The position numbers were made by a program, and so were the translations under genes. DNA of 64,000 nt, taken from NCBI RefSeq assembly GCF_020193655.1, contig NZ_JADYVE010000006.1, forward strand, positions 62,001 to 126,000. Direction: 5' to 3'. Shown here one piece after another: positions 27,377 through 37,018 of this stretch. The notes below the pieces were generated by a model. The model had not been told where the DNA came from, ran no database searches, and saw only the letters and a program-made list of their open reading frames with translations. Position 1 is the stretch's first letter. Each line of letters opens with the position of its first letter. The stretch is from Ensifer sp. IC3342. GTDB lineage: Bacteria > Pseudomonadota > Alphaproteobacteria > Rhizobiales > Rhizobiaceae.

Positions 27377-27736
27377 TTATCGCACGGGGATCTTGTCGAG
27401 GAAGCCGGTCACCTGTTTCAGTCGGCCATTCTCGATGAGGCCGAAATCCGTGCCTTCGATGACGGAGGTTCCGTTCGGCCCGAGCGTCCAGGAAAAGCGG
27501 ATCGTGTCGGCGAACCCGTCCGGTTTTCCCTTGAGGGCGAAGCGGAAACTGGGAAACTGATGTTGCACACCGGCAATCAGCGTGCTGATCGCCTCGTGGC
27601 CCTCACCCTGCATGACCGGGTCGCGGTAGCCGATGTCAGGCGTGAACGCCCTTTCGACAAGCGTGCCGCGCTTTGCGGCATCGGTCTCATTCCAGGCGGC
27701 AATATAGGCTTCGGCAATGTGATCGAGGTCGTGCAT
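27377..27736 (-). CDS. NTF2/SnoaL-like small protein
   Basis: 119 residues with a SnoaL/nuclear transport factor 2-like pattern: an N-terminal helix (AEAYIAAWNETDAAKRG), then the strand-rich half ending in the LIENGRLKQVTGFLD block that is typical of the family. Members are either small isomerase/hydrolase enzymes or binding proteins, and the sequence gives no specific role. It is transcribed against xylB and xylA, with a GGGAG ribosome site. It interrupts the xylose genes and could be an unrelated insertion. Confidence 0.78.
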   Translation of the reverse strand: MHDLDHIAEAYIAAWNETDAAKRGTLVERAFTPDIGYRDPVMQGEGHEAISTLIAGVQHQFPSFRFALKGKPDGFADTIRFSWTLGPNGTSVIEGTDFGLIENGRLKQVTGFLDKIPVR

Positions 27737-27870
27737 CGGAATTCTCCCTTCGGTTCGCGTTTCGATGTGCCGACTGTCGGCGATCGAGGGAATGAAACCA
27801 ATTACCTTCCACGTAATGGCCAGCCGCTGCTTGGCGCTGGCGACCCATCACCCATGAGAGGAGCAAGACC

Positions 27871-29181
27871 GTGAGCACGGGATTTTTCGGCGACATCGCC
27901 AAGATCAAATATGAGGGGCCGGAGAGCAACAATCCGCTCGCCTTCCGCCACTACAATCCGGACGAAATCGTTCTCGGCAAGCGCATGGAGGATCACCTTC
28001 GCTTTGCCGTCGCCTATTGGCACACGTTCGTCTGGCCGGGCGGCGATCCCTTCGGCGGCCAGACCTTCGAGCGCCCCTGGTTCAAGGACACCATCGATGC
28101 GGCGAAGCTCAAGGCCGACGTCGCGTTCGAATTCTTCCAGCTTCTCGGCGTGCCGTTCTACTGCTTCCACGACGCGGACGTGCGTCCGGAGGGCAAAAAC
28201 TTCGCCGAGAACACCAGCAACCTCAACGAGATCGTCGACTATTTCGCCAAGAAGCAGTCCGAAACCGGCGTCAAGCTGCTCTGGGGCACGGCGAACCTCT
28301 TCTCGAACCGGCGCTACATGTCTGGCGCGGCGACCAATCCGGATCCTGACGTTTTCGCCTTTGCCGCAGCAACGGTGAAGACCTGCATCGACGCGACGCA
28401 GAAGCTCGGCGGCGAGAACTATGTTCTCTGGGGCGGGCGCGAAGGCTACGAGACGCTGCTTAACACCGATCTCAAGCGCGAACTCGACCAGCTCGGCCGC
28501 TTCGTCAACTTGGTGGTCGAGTACAAGCACAAGATCGGTTTCAAGGGCACGATCCTGATCGAGCCGAAGCCGCAGGAGCCGACCAAGCACCAGTACGATT
28601 TCGACGTCGCCACAGTCTATGGCTTCCTCAAGAAGTACGGGCTTGAGAACGAGGTGAAGGTCAATATCGAGCAGGGCCATGCGATCCTCGCCGGCCACTC
28701 CTTCGAGCATGAGCTGGCGCTCGCCAATGCGCTCGGCATCTTCGGTTCGATCGACATGAACCGCAACGACTACCAGTCCGGCTGGGATACCGACCAGTTC
28801 CCCAACAACGTTCCGGAAATGGCGCTCGCCTACTACCACGTGCTCGCGGGCGGCGGCTTCAAGACCGGCGGCACCAATTTCGACGCGAAACTGCGGCGTC
28901 AGTCGCTCGATCCGGAAGACCTGCTGATCGGCCATATCGGCGGCATGGATTGCTGCGCGCGCGGTCTCAAGGCGGCGACGAAGATGATCGAGGACAAGGC
29001 GCTCTCCGCGCCACTCGAAAAGCGCTATGCGGGCTGGAACGTGCCCGAGGCGAAGAAGATGCTCGAAGACGGCTTCTCGCTCGACGAGATCGAGGCCTGG
29101 GTGCGCAAGGCCGACCTCAATCCACAGCCGAAGTCGGGTAAGCAGGAACTCCTGGAGAACGTGGTCAACCGCTACGTCTAA
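27871..29181 (+). CDS. xylA: Xylose isomerase
   Basis: 436 residues from GTG behind AGAGGAG. It belongs to the longer class II xylose isomerases. Visible motifs are [12 protein letters not shown] (catalytic His), [32 protein letters not shown] (metal ligands) and [18 protein letters not shown]. It converts D-xylose to D-xylulose in the cytoplasm, the step before XylB. A perfect 9-bp hairpin (29193-29222) follows the stop. It has its own upstream region, so it may be controlled separately from xylB. Confidence 0.96.
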   Translation: MSTGFFGDIAKIKYEGPESNNPLAFRHYNPDEIVLGKRMEDHLRFAVAYWHTFVWPGGDPFGGQTFERPWFKDTIDAAKLKADVAFEFFQLLGVPFYCFHDADVRPEGKNFAENTSNLNEIVDYFAKKQSETGVKLLWGTANLFSNRRYMSGAATNPDPDVFAFAAATVKTCIDATQKLGGENYVLWGGREGYETLLNTDLKRELDQLGRFVNLVVEYKHKIGFKGTILIEPKPQEPTKHQYDFDVATVYGFLKKYGLENEVKVNIEQGHAILAGHSFEHELALANALGIFGSIDMNRNDYQSGWDTDQFPNNVPEMALAYYHVLAGGGFKTGGTNFDAKLRRQSLDPEDLLIGHIGGMDCCARGLKAATKMIEDKALSAPLEKRYAGWNVPEAKKMLEDGFSLDEIEAWVRKADLNPQPKSGKQELLENVVNRYV

Positions 29182-29192
29182 TCGCTGCGAGC

Positions 29193-29222
29193 GATGGGCG
29201 CTCCTGTCACGGGGCGCCCATC
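29193..29222 (+). terminator. Hairpin after xylA
   Basis: GATGGGCGC (29193-29201) pairs with GCGCCCATC (29214-29222) around a 12-base loop, 11 bases after the xylA stop. No T run follows, so it may act as mRNA end protection or a weak terminator. Confidence 0.5.
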
Positions 29223-29439
29223 CGTTCACTCCAATACATGGCCATGCGTTTTGGCGAGGACCGAAAATGCGGCTTGCATGTCACGTAGAAGCGGGATTGC
29301 CCCTCGCGAAAAATCTGTTAGCTTCTGCCTCCTGCAACGTTTCAGGTCTATCAGCAATCGCGAAAATTGGGGTGCGGCCGCACCTTTTCCAGCAACCGGT
29401 CATACGGGCCGGAATCGTGATCTAGGGAGGAAAATCGTG

Positions 29440-30492
29440 ATGAAGACCATCAAAGGCCCAGGGCTTTTTCTTGCGCAGTTCGCCGGTGATACGGCTCCGT
29501 TCAATTCCTGGGACTCGATTACCAAATGGGCCGCCGACTGCGGCTACAAGGGCGTGCAGATTCCAAGCTGGGACGGGCGGCTGTTCGACCTGAAGAAGGC
29601 TGCCGAGTCCAAGACCTATTGCGACGAGATTGCCGGAAGGGCGCGTGACAACGGCGTCGAGATCACCGAACTTTCGACCCATCTGCAGGGCCAGTTGGTC
29701 GCCGTGCACCCGGCCTATGACGAGGCTTTCGACGGCTTCGCCGCGCCTGAGGTGCGCGGCAATCCGAAGGCGCGCCAGCAATGGGCGGTGGAACAAGTGA
29801 AAATGGCGCTGACGGCGTCTCGCAATCTCGGCTTGAACGCCATGGCAAGCTTCTCCGGGGCGCTCGCCTGGCCTTTCGTCTATCCCTGGCCGCAGCGTCC
29901 TGCCGGCCTCGTGGAGACCGCCTTCGACGAGCTTGCCCGACGGTGGAAGCCGATCCTCGATCATGCCGAGGATTGCGGCGTCGACGTCTGCTACGAAATC
30001 CACCCGGGCGAAGACCTGCACGACGGCATCACCTACGAGATGTTCCTGGAACGCACCGGCAATCACGCCCGCGCCTGCATGCTCTACGATCCGTCGCACT
30101 ACGTGCTGCAGTGCCTGGACTATCTCGACAATATCGACATCTACAAGGACCGGATCCGGATGTTTCACGTCAAGGACGCGGAGTTCAACCCGACCGGTCG
30201 GCAGGGTGTCTATGGCGGCTACCAGAGTTGGGTGAACCGCGCGGGCCGCTTCCGCTCTCTCGGTGACGGGCAGGTCGATTTCGGCGCCGTCTTCTCGAAG
30301 ATGGCGGCGAATGATTTCGCCGGCTGGGCGGTCGTCGAGTGGGAGTGCTGCCTGAAGCATCCGGAAGACGGCGCACGCGAAGGCGCCGAGTTCGTAAAGG
30401 CGCACATTATCCGAGTCACCGAAAAAGCCTTCGACGATTTCGCCGACAGCGGAACGGACGAGGCCGCGAACCGGCGGATGCTCGGTATTTAG
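29440..30492 (+). CDS. Sugar phosphate isomerase/epimerase-like (AP endonuclease 2 fold)
   Basis: 350 residues from ATG at 29440 behind GGGAGG; the preceding GTG at 29437 is equally possible. The TIM-barrel family signatures are CYEIHPGEDLHDG, MLYDPSHYVLQ, FHVKDAEFN and VVEWECCLKHPE, where Glu, Asp, His and Glu form the metal site. Related enzymes include IolE/IolI-type dehydratases and keto-sugar epimerases. It is followed by a Gfo/Idh/MocA oxidoreductase 180 bases later, a frequent pairing in catabolism of glycosides or oxidised sugars. The true substrate is not evident. Confidence 0.87.
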   Translation: MKTIKGPGLFLAQFAGDTAPFNSWDSITKWAADCGYKGVQIPSWDGRLFDLKKAAESKTYCDEIAGRARDNGVEITELSTHLQGQLVAVHPAYDEAFDGFAAPEVRGNPKARQQWAVEQVKMALTASRNLGLNAMASFSGALAWPFVYPWPQRPAGLVETAFDELARRWKPILDHAEDCGVDVCYEIHPGEDLHDGITYEMFLERTGNHARACMLYDPSHYVLQCLDYLDNIDIYKDRIRMFHVKDAEFNPTGRQGVYGGYQSWVNRAGRFRSLGDGQVDFGAVFSKMAANDFAGWAVVEWECCLKHPEDGAREGAEFVKAHIIRVTEKAFDDFADSGTDEAANRRMLGI

Positions 30493-30499
30493 TCCTCTG

Positions 30500-30633
30500 C
30501 CCCTCACCCTAACCCTCTCCCGCATGGGGGAGAGGGGACGTGTCCGACCCTTGCGCTGTAACAAGGGGAAGCGTCGCCACGAGTCCCTTCTCCCCGCCTG
30601 CGGGGAGAAGGTGCCGGCAGGCGGATGAGGGGC
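30500..30633. repeat. REP/mosaic-type palindromic intergenic repeat
   Basis: It begins CCCCTCACCCTAACCCTCTC, carries a GGGGAGAGGGG arm and a CTTCTCCCCGCCTGCGGGGA hairpin, and ends GGCGGATGAGGGGC. The ends are inverted (CCCCTCA / TGAGGGG). The same element recurs at 36891, partly at 42316 and split at 49481. It lies between two same-strand genes. Confidence 0.75.
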
Positions 30634-30669
30634 AATTCCACCGCAAACACTTCAGGAGAGGAAAACTGA

Positions 30670-31854
30670 ATGGCTATAGAGGGAAGCAGCACGGAAGGTC
30701 GTCAAAAGCGCATTCGGCTTGGCATGGTTGGCGGCGGTTCTGGCGCCTTTATCGGCGCGGTCCACCGCATCGCGGCAAGGCTCGACGATCACTATGAGCT
30801 GGTGGCCGGCGCTCTGTCGTCGACGCCGGAAAAGGCGCAGGCCTCCGGCCGTGAACTGGGTCTCGATCCGAAGCGTGTCTATTCGGACTTCAAGGAGATG
30901 GCGATCCGCGAGGCGAAGCTCAAGGATGGTATCGAGGCGGTTGCAATCGTGACCCCGAACCATGTCCATTACGCCGCCGCCAAGGAATTCCTGAAGCGCG
31001 GCATCCACGTCATCTGCGACAAGCCGCTGACTTCCACGCTCGCCGACGCGAAAAAGCTCAAGAAGGCGGCGGACGAAAGCGACGCGCTGTTCGTGCTGAC
31101 GCACAACTACACGGGCTATCCCATGGTGCGCCAAGCGCGCGAAATGGTGACGAACGGCGATATCGGCGTCGTCCGGCTCGTTCAGATGGAATATCCTCAG
31201 GACTGGCTGACGGAGAATATCGAGCAGTCCGGCCAGAAGCAGGCCGCGTGGCGAACCGATCCGGCCCGGTCCGGCGCAGGCGGCTCCACTGGAGATATCG
31301 GCACTCATGCCTATAACCTCGGCTGCTTCGTCTCCGGTCTCGAACTCGAGGAACTTTCGGCCGACCTCGACAGCTTCGTCGGTGGACGCCAGCTCGACGA
31401 CAATGCCCATGTGATGATGCGCTTCAAGGCAAAGGACGGCGCGCGCGCCAAGGGCATGCTCTGGTGCAGCCAGGTGGCGCCGGGCCATGAGAACGGCCTG
31501 ATGGTTCGTGTCTACGGCACCAAGGGCGGCCTCGAGTGGACGCAGAAGGACCCGAACTATCTCTGGTACACGCCGTTTGGTGAACCGAAGCGCCTGCTGA
31601 CGCGCGCCGGAGCCGGGGCGGGGCCGGCCGCCGCCCGCGTCTCGCGCGTGCCCTCCGGTCATCCGGAAGGTTATCTCGAAGGCTTCGCCAATATCTATTC
31701 GGAAGCCGCACGGGCGATTTACGCCAAGCGCAACGGCGAGAAGGTGGATGCCGCCGTCACCTACCCGACGATCGACGACGGCATGAAGGGCATGGTCTTC
31801 GTCGATGCCTGCGTGCAGTCCTCGAAGCGCAATGGCGCTTGGATCAAGGTCTGA
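30670..31854 (+). CDS. Gfo/Idh/MocA family oxidoreductase
   Basis: 394 residues. N-terminal Rossmann motif GMVGGGSGAFIGAVH (about 17-31), then VTPNHVHYAAAKEFL and the catalytic-lysine loop VICDKPLTS. The C-terminal substrate domain includes GSTGDIGTHAYNL. These enzymes oxidise or reduce sugars, inositols or their acids with NAD(P). It follows the isomerase/epimerase-like gene and precedes a GH1 beta-glucosidase, so the set could process a glycoside. It has a strong AGGAGAGGAAA ribosome site. The specific substrate is inferred only from the neighbourhood. Confidence 0.9.
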   Translation: MAIEGSSTEGRQKRIRLGMVGGGSGAFIGAVHRIAARLDDHYELVAGALSSTPEKAQASGRELGLDPKRVYSDFKEMAIREAKLKDGIEAVAIVTPNHVHYAAAKEFLKRGIHVICDKPLTSTLADAKKLKKAADESDALFVLTHNYTGYPMVRQAREMVTNGDIGVVRLVQMEYPQDWLTENIEQSGQKQAAWRTDPARSGAGGSTGDIGTHAYNLGCFVSGLELEELSADLDSFVGGRQLDDNAHVMMRFKAKDGARAKGMLWCSQVAPGHENGLMVRVYGTKGGLEWTQKDPNYLWYTPFGEPKRLLTRAGAGAGPAAARVSRVPSGHPEGYLEGFANIYSEAARAIYAKRNGEKVDAAVTYPTIDDGMKGMVFVDACVQSSKRNGAWIKV

Positions 31855-32057
31855 CCTCGACTGCCAAAGTCAGGGGCGGGGGCAACCTCGCCCTTTTCGC
31901 GGGTTGACATTTGCCGGTGTGGGTTTAGGCCCCCTTCGAAACGAGAGCCGGATGAGGAAAAGCACATGCAGCGTCCGCCGGCCTCCGCTCCACCCGGTGA
32001 AACCAAATGCAGCAGCGTCGGTTTCGGCGTCCGGCTGCCAGACGACGAGACGGAACA

Positions 32058-33431
32058 ATGATCGAAGCCAAGAAACTCGCAGAGCGCTTTCCGGGCGACT
32101 TTGTCTTCGGAGTAGCAACCGCATCGTTCCAGATCGAGGGGGCGAGCAAGACGGACGGACGCAAGCCATCCATCTGGGATGCCTTCTCCAACATGCCGGG
32201 CCGCGTCTTCGAGCGCCACAATGGCGACGTTGCTTGCGATCATTACAATCGGTTGGAACAAGATCTCGACCTTATCAAGAGCTTGGGCGTCGATGCCTAT
32301 CGCTTCTCGATCGCCTGGCCGCGCATCATTCCGGAAGGCACAGGGCCGATCAACGAGAAGGGCCTCGATTTCTACGACCGGCTTGTCGACGGGTTGAAGA
32401 CGCGCGGCATCAAGGCCTTCGCGACGCTTTACCATTGGGACCTGCCGCTTACGCTAATGGGCGACGGCGGCTGGACGGCGCGCACAACCGCTTACGCCTA
32501 CCAGCGCTATGCCAAGACCGTGATCGCCCGCCTCGGCGACAGGCTCGATGCGGTCGCCACCTTCAACGAGCCCTGGTGCTCGGTATGGCTCAGCCACCTC
32601 TATGGCGTTCACGCGCCGGGTGAGCGCAACATGGATGCGGCGCTCGCCGCGCTCCACTTCACCAATCTCGCGCATGGTCTTGGCGTCGAGGCGATCCGTT
32701 CCGAGCGGCCGAGCCTGCCGACAGGCATCGTCATTAACGCCCATTCGGTCTATCCCGGCAGCACCAGCGACAAGGACAAGGCCGCGGCCGAACGCGCCTT
32801 CGACTTCCATAACGGCGTTTTCTTCGGCCCGATTTTCAAGAGCGAGTATCCGGAAGGCTTCCTCGCAGCGCTCGGCAGCCGCATGCCTCTGATCGAGGAT
32901 GGCGACATGGCGACGATCTCGCAGCCGCTCGACTGGTGGGGCCTCAACTATTATACGCCGATGCGGGTTTCCGATGACCCGTCCGAGGGGGCCGAATACC
33001 CAGCAACGGTCAATGCAAAGCCGGTCAGCGACGTGAAGACGGATATCGGCTGGGAGGTCTATGCCCCGGCGCTTGGCACGCTCGTCGAAACGCTCAATGC
33101 CCGCTACAAGCTGCCCGACTGCTACATCACCGAGAACGGCGCCTGCTACAACATGGGTGTCGAGAACGGCGTCGTCGATGACCAGCCGCGGCTCGACTAT
33201 ATCGCGGATCATCTGTCGGTCACCGCTGATCTGATCGCCAAGGGCTATCCGATGCGCGGCTATTTTGCCTGGAGCCTGATGGACAATTTCGAATGGGCCG
33301 AGGGCTACCGGATGCGCTTCGGCATCGTCCATGTGGACTACGAGACGCAGGTCCGCACGATCAAGAAGAGCGGCCACTGGTACAAGGAATTGGCTGAACA
33401 GTTCCCGAAGGGCAATCACAAGACGGCTTAA
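32058..33431 (+). CDS. GH1 family beta-glucosidase
   Basis: 457 residues from ATG at 32058 (the frame opens slightly earlier at 32007). Family 1 glycoside hydrolase with N-terminal signature FVFGVATASFQIEGA, acid/base Glu 171 in TFNEPW and nucleophile Glu 359 in YITENG. There is no signal peptide, so it acts in the cytoplasm on imported beta-glycosides (cellobiose, aryl-glucosides or similar). It is the last gene of the sugar cluster. A perfect 14-base palindrome (ACGGCTTAAGCCGT, 33423-33436) covers the stop codon. Confidence 0.93.
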   Translation: MIEAKKLAERFPGDFVFGVATASFQIEGASKTDGRKPSIWDAFSNMPGRVFERHNGDVACDHYNRLEQDLDLIKSLGVDAYRFSIAWPRIIPEGTGPINEKGLDFYDRLVDGLKTRGIKAFATLYHWDLPLTLMGDGGWTARTTAYAYQRYAKTVIARLGDRLDAVATFNEPWCSVWLSHLYGVHAPGERNMDAALAALHFTNLAHGLGVEAIRSERPSLPTGIVINAHSVYPGSTSDKDKAAAERAFDFHNGVFFGPIFKSEYPEGFLAALGSRMPLIEDGDMATISQPLDWWGLNYYTPMRVSDDPSEGAEYPATVNAKPVSDVKTDIGWEVYAPALGTLVETLNARYKLPDCYITENGACYNMGVENGVVDDQPRLDYIADHLSVTADLIAKGYPMRGYFAWSLMDNFEWAEGYRMRFGIVHVDYETQVRTIKKSGHWYKELAEQFPKGNHKTA

Positions 33432-33818
33432 GCCGTGTGGACCGCCGAGCCTACTGTTCTGGGCGGCAGGCCAGAGGGGTGGCGGCCCTCCTTTCCGGCC
33501 GCGACCGTTCTGCACAAAAAGAGTAGACTTTTGCTCCAGTCTACGTGGCTTCGCAAAAATGTACCTGTGAAACGGTCCTGCCTGCCGTCATAAGAAGCAC
33601 ATATTCCATGGCATGGCTGCCATGTCATGGAGGCGTTGAACCGACCGGTTGTCCGATGATAGAGAGTTGCTCCGTGTTCCGAATGCGTTGTCGAATGTCG
33701 GCCTGACCAGACACGCTTTCCCTTCCCCGCCTATTCGTCCGGGACCAGAATTTCGAACATCCGAGAGCATCATGTATCCTTCTATCGCTGTGATCCCTCT
33801 TATGGGGGCGACCGGACA
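33432..33818. promoter_or_regulatory. Leader/promoter region of metNIQ with inverted repeats
   Basis: About 390 bases with no gene. Two symmetrical motifs stand out: CCATGGCATGG (33606-33616) against CCATGTCATGG (33620-33630), 10 of 11 paired, and AACCGACCGGTT (33639-33650, arms AACCG/CGGTT). No SAM riboswitch consensus was recognised. Regulator binding or a structured leader controlling methionine uptake is possible. Confidence 0.45.
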
Positions 33819-34898
33819 ATGACCACTCCCTATTCCGAACCCTCTGCTGACGAAGCTGCCGTCGTCTTCGACGCCGTTTCCAAGCGCTTTGCCGCGTCGG
33901 GTGAGAGCGGTGCCTTCACTGCCCTCGACAATGTCGACCTCAATGTCGGGCGAGGCTCCATTACCGGCATCATCGGCCGCTCCGGCGCGGGCAAATCGAC
34001 GCTGATCCGCCTGGTGAATGGCCTCGAGAAGCCGTCGAGCGGCAAGGTTCTGGTCGATGGCGTGGATGTGGGTGCGCTCGACGAGGCGGGGTTGCGCAAT
34101 CTCCGGCGTTCAGTCGGCATGATCTTCCAGCATTTCAATCTGCTCTCCTCGCGCACCGTCTTCGGCAACGTTGCGCTGCCGCTCGAGATTGCCGGCATGG
34201 ATCGTCGTGCCATCGAAGCGCGCGTGCGGCCGCTTCTCGATCTCGTCGGCCTCGCCGACAAACACGCCCGCTACCCGGCCGAACTCTCGGGCGGCCAGAA
34301 GCAGCGCATCGGCATTGCACGTGCGCTCGCGACCGAGCCGAAACTGCTGCTTTCGGACGAGGCAACGTCGGCGCTCGACCCGGAAACGACCCAGTCCATC
34401 CTCGAACTCCTGAAGCGGATCAATGCCGAATTGGGGCTGACCGTGCTCCTCATCACCCATGAGATGGAAGTGGTGAAGGCCGTCACGTCGGATGTGGCCG
34501 TGATCGACAAGGGCGAAATCGTTGAACGCGGCCATACCTTCGATGTATTCACCCATCCGAAGCACGAAACGACACGGGCGCTTCTCTCCGGCCTGCCCGG
34601 CTCCAAGCTGCCGGATGCCGTTGCGCGTGGCCTCAAGCCGGCCGCGAGTGCCGGCGATCGTGCCGTGGTGCGCCTCACCTTCTTCGGCGCGACGGCGGAA
34701 CGGCCGCTGGTTTCGCAGCTGATCAAGTCGGTCGGCGCCGAGGTCAACATCATTGCCGGAACGATCGACGAAATCGGCGGCAAGCCCTATGGCTCGCTCG
34801 TGGTCGCCTATGCGGCGGACGCCGAGACGTCGGGCAGGGCGGAACGCTTCTTTACCGAGAACGGACTGGTCACGGAGGTGCTCGGCTATGTCGCCTGA
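33819..34898 (+). CDS. metN: Methionine ABC transporter ATP-binding protein
   Basis: 359 residues. Walker [14 protein letters not shown]-loop [24 protein letters not shown] signature [15 protein letters not shown] and Walker [17 protein letters not shown] are all intact. The C-terminal part (about 265-359) has the NIL domain pattern, which in MetN binds methionine and inhibits transport when the cell has enough. It overlaps metI by 11 bases. The complex imports D- and L-methionine. Confidence 0.94.
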   Translation: MTTPYSEPSADEAAVVFDAVSKRFAASGESGAFTALDNVDLNVGRGSITGIIGRSGAGKSTLIRLVNGLEKPSSGKVLVDGVDVGALDEAGLRNLRRSVGMIFQHFNLLSSRTVFGNVALPLEIAGMDRRAIEARVRPLLDLVGLADKHARYPAELSGGQKQRIGIARALATEPKLLLSDEATSALDPETTQSILELLKRINAELGLTVLLITHEMEVVKAVTSDVAVIDKGEIVERGHTFDVFTHPKHETTRALLSGLPGSKLPDAVARGLKPAASAGDRAVVRLTFFGATAERPLVSQLIKSVGAEVNIIAGTIDEIGGKPYGSLVVAYAADAETSGRAERFFTENGLVTEVLGYVA

Positions 34899-35553
34899 TC
34901 TTCTGCTCCTCATCGCCAAGGCCACGTTCGACACGCTGCGCATGGTGGCGATTGCCGGCCTGATCGGCTCGTTGATCGGCCTGCCAATCGGCATTTTCCT
35001 CGCAACAAGCGGAAAGGGCGAGCTGTTTCCGGCGCCCAATTTCAACCGCCTCGTCGGGCTCATCGTCAATGCTACGCGCTCGACGCCCTTCATCATCCTG
35101 GTCGTTGCGATTATCCCCCTCACGCGTCTCGTCACCGGCACGTCGATCGGGACGAAGGCGGCGATCGTGCCCCTGACCATCGCGACCATTCCTTTCTTTG
35201 CGCGGCTGGTAGAGGCGGCAATCCGCGACATCGACAAGGGGCTGATCGAGGCTGCCCGCGCCATGGGCGCGACCCCGACGCAGATCGTCTTCAAGGTGCT
35301 TCTGGCCGAGGCCCGTCCGGCGCTGACGCTGGCGCTCACCATGACCGTCGTCAGCCTCATCGGCTATTCGGCGATGGTGGGGGCCGTCGGCGGCGGTGGT
35401 CTCGGCGATCTCGGCATCCGCTACGGCTATCAGCGCTTCAGGCCGGACGTGATGCTGATCGTCGTCATCGTGCTAATCGTGCTGGTGCAGCTGGTGCAGA
35501 GCGCGGGGGACCGCCTCGCCCGCCGCTTCGACAAACGCAGCCGCAAGAACTGA
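34888..35553 (+). CDS. metI: Methionine ABC transporter permease
   Basis: 221 residues with five helices. The start ATG at 34888 lies inside the end of metN and has a GGAGG site 6-10 bases upstream; the longer open frame beginning at 34753 is rejected as overlapping. The EAA loop of ABC permeases is seen as [24 protein letters not shown]. Motif [17 protein letters not shown] is typical of MetI. The product forms the membrane channel with MetN; metQ follows by 38 bases. Confidence 0.93.
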   Translation: MSPDLLLLIAKATFDTLRMVAIAGLIGSLIGLPIGIFLATSGKGELFPAPNFNRLVGLIVNATRSTPFIILVVAIIPLTRLVTGTSIGTKAAIVPLTIATIPFFARLVEAAIRDIDKGLIEAARAMGATPTQIVFKVLLAEARPALTLALTMTVVSLIGYSAMVGAVGGGGLGDLGIRYGYQRFRPDVMLIVVIVLIVLVQLVQSAGDRLARRFDKRSRKN

Positions 35554-35591
35554 TCCTTCCCAAGACAGCAAACAGCAACAAGGAGACTTCC

Positions 35592-36368
35592 ATGAAAAAG
35601 CTCATTCTAGCCGCGGCATTCGCTGCCCTCGCGGCCGGCACCGCGCTCGCGGAGACCATCAAGGTCGGCGTCACTCCCGGTGAGCATGCCCAGATCATGG
35701 AGAAGGTGAAGGAAGTCGCCGCTCCCAAGGGCCTCGACATCGAGATCCTCGAATTCTCGGACTACGTGGTTCCGAACCAGGCACTCGCCGATGGCGAGCT
35801 CAATGCCAATTCCTTCCAGCACCAGCCCTATCTCGACAACCAGATTGCCGATCGGGGCTACGATATCGTCAGCGTGGGCCTGACCATCACCACGCCCATG
35901 GGCGTTTATTCGAACAAGGTGAAGAGCCTTGATGAGCTGGCGGACGGAGCGACGATCGCGATCCCGAACGATCCGACCAATGGTGGCCGCGCACTCCTGG
36001 TTCTCGCCTCGAAGGGCCTCATCAAGGTCAATCCGGATGCCGGGCTCAAGGCCACCCCGGCCGACGTCACGGAAAACCCGAAGAACATCCAGTTCGCCGA
36101 ACTTGATGCGGCCCAGCTCCCGCGCTCGCTCGCCGATGTCGACGCGGCCGTGATCAACACCAACTACGCGCTCGAGGCTGACCTTCATCCCAAGGAGGAC
36201 GCCATCGCCATCGAAAGCGAGAAATCTCCTTACGCCAACGTCATTGCTGTGCGCGCCGCGGATAAGGATGCACCCTGGGTGAAGACGCTCGTGGAATCCT
36301 ATCATGACGACAGCGTCAAGGCCTTCATCGTTGATACCTTCAAGGGTGCGCTCATCCCCAGCTGGTAA
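35592..36368 (+). CDS. metQ: Methionine-binding periplasmic protein
   Basis: 258 residues of the NlpA/MetQ family. A Sec signal of about 20 residues ends ALAAGTALA before ETIKVGVTPGEHAQI. No lipobox cysteine is present, so the protein is soluble in the periplasm rather than a lipoprotein. It has family motifs EFSDYVVPNQALADGELNAN and the C-terminal block ALIPSW. It binds methionine (possibly also its derivatives) and delivers it to MetNI. A strong terminator follows at 36391. Confidence 0.93.
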   Translation: MKKLILAAAFAALAAGTALAETIKVGVTPGEHAQIMEKVKEVAAPKGLDIEILEFSDYVVPNQALADGELNANSFQHQPYLDNQIADRGYDIVSVGLTITTPMGVYSNKVKSLDELADGATIAIPNDPTNGGRALLVLASKGLIKVNPDAGLKATPADVTENPKNIQFAELDAAQLPRSLADVDAAVINTNYALEADLHPKEDAIAIESEKSPYANVIAVRAADKDAPWVKTLVESYHDDSVKAFIVDTFKGALIPSW

Positions 36369-36390
36369 GCGCGTCCGTTGAGCACACATG

Positions 36391-36427
36391 AACCGCGCGC
36401 CGCAACCTCGGCGCGCGGTTTTTCTTT
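36391..36427 (+). terminator. Rho-independent terminator of metNIQ
   Basis: AACCGCGCGCCG (36391-36402), 6-base loop, CGGCGCGCGGTT (36409-36420), then TTTCTTT: a perfect 12-bp stem with T run, 22 bases after the metQ stop. Confidence 0.9.
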
Positions 36428-36478
36428 GACCACGAGAGCCGCTTCGCTATCCTCCGGGCAGTTTGAGGAGGACATGAG

Positions 36479-36877
36479 ATGAGCGGGATGAAGGGTGGGT
36501 GCCTCTGCGGCGCGGTCCGGTACGAAGCCAAGGGTTCGCCGCTCCATTCCGGCTTCTGCCATTGCCGCGACTGCCAACGGGCCACGGGTACCGGACACTG
36601 CTGCTATATGATCTTCTCGCGCGCCGACGTCGATGTCACCGGCGAGCTCCGCGCCTACGAGAAGCTCGCCGAGAACGGCAACCTGACGATCCGCTACTTC
36701 TGCCCCACCTGCGGCAGCCAGATCTTCTCGTCCGGTGCCGACCGTTGGACGGTCTATGCCGGCACACTCGACGATAGGTCGCTGTTTGAGCCCACCAATG
36801 CGGTCTTCACGCGCAGTCGCCCGCATTGGGATCGACTGGCCGTTGGCGTGGACGAGTACGAGACCTTGCCGGGGTGA
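36479..36877 (+). CDS. GFA family (glutathione-dependent formaldehyde-activating) zinc protein
   Basis: 132 residues. The three cysteine clusters of the GFA/CENP-V fold are intact: CLCGAVRY, CHCRDCQ and CPTCGSQ, which bind two zinc ions. Although named for the formaldehyde-activating enzyme, most members of this family have unknown substrates. It is a single gene with a GAGGAGG ribosome site; an ATG a few bases earlier is out of frame. A REP-type repeat follows it directly. Confidence 0.87.
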   Translation: MSGMKGGCLCGAVRYEAKGSPLHSGFCHCRDCQRATGTGHCCYMIFSRADVDVTGELRAYEKLAENGNLTIRYFCPTCGSQIFSSGADRWTVYAGTLDDRSLFEPTNAVFTRSRPHWDRLAVGVDEYETLPG

Positions 36878-36890
36878 TTGGCAACATTTA

Positions 36891-37003
36891 CCCCTCACCC
36901 TAGTCCTCTCCCCGCTTGCGGGGAGAGTGGACTTAAGCGGTCGCCACGAGTCTCCTTCGCCCCGCTTGCGGGGAGAAGGTGGCCGGCAGGCCGGATGAGG
37001 GGC
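36891..37003. repeat. REP/mosaic-type palindromic intergenic repeat
   Basis: CCCCTCACCCTAGTCCTCTC at the left, two copies of CCCCGCTTGCGGGGAGA (36911 and 36961), then CCGGCAGGCCGGATGAGGGG at the right. It fills nearly all of the gap between the convergent GFA and trhO genes. Confidence 0.75.
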
Positions 37004-37018
37004 AGATAACGGCGATAC

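Noticed and set aside
33432..33818. SAM riboswitch upstream of metN
   Set aside because: Neither the SAM-I nor SAM-II conserved core was recognisable by eye; only dyads are present.
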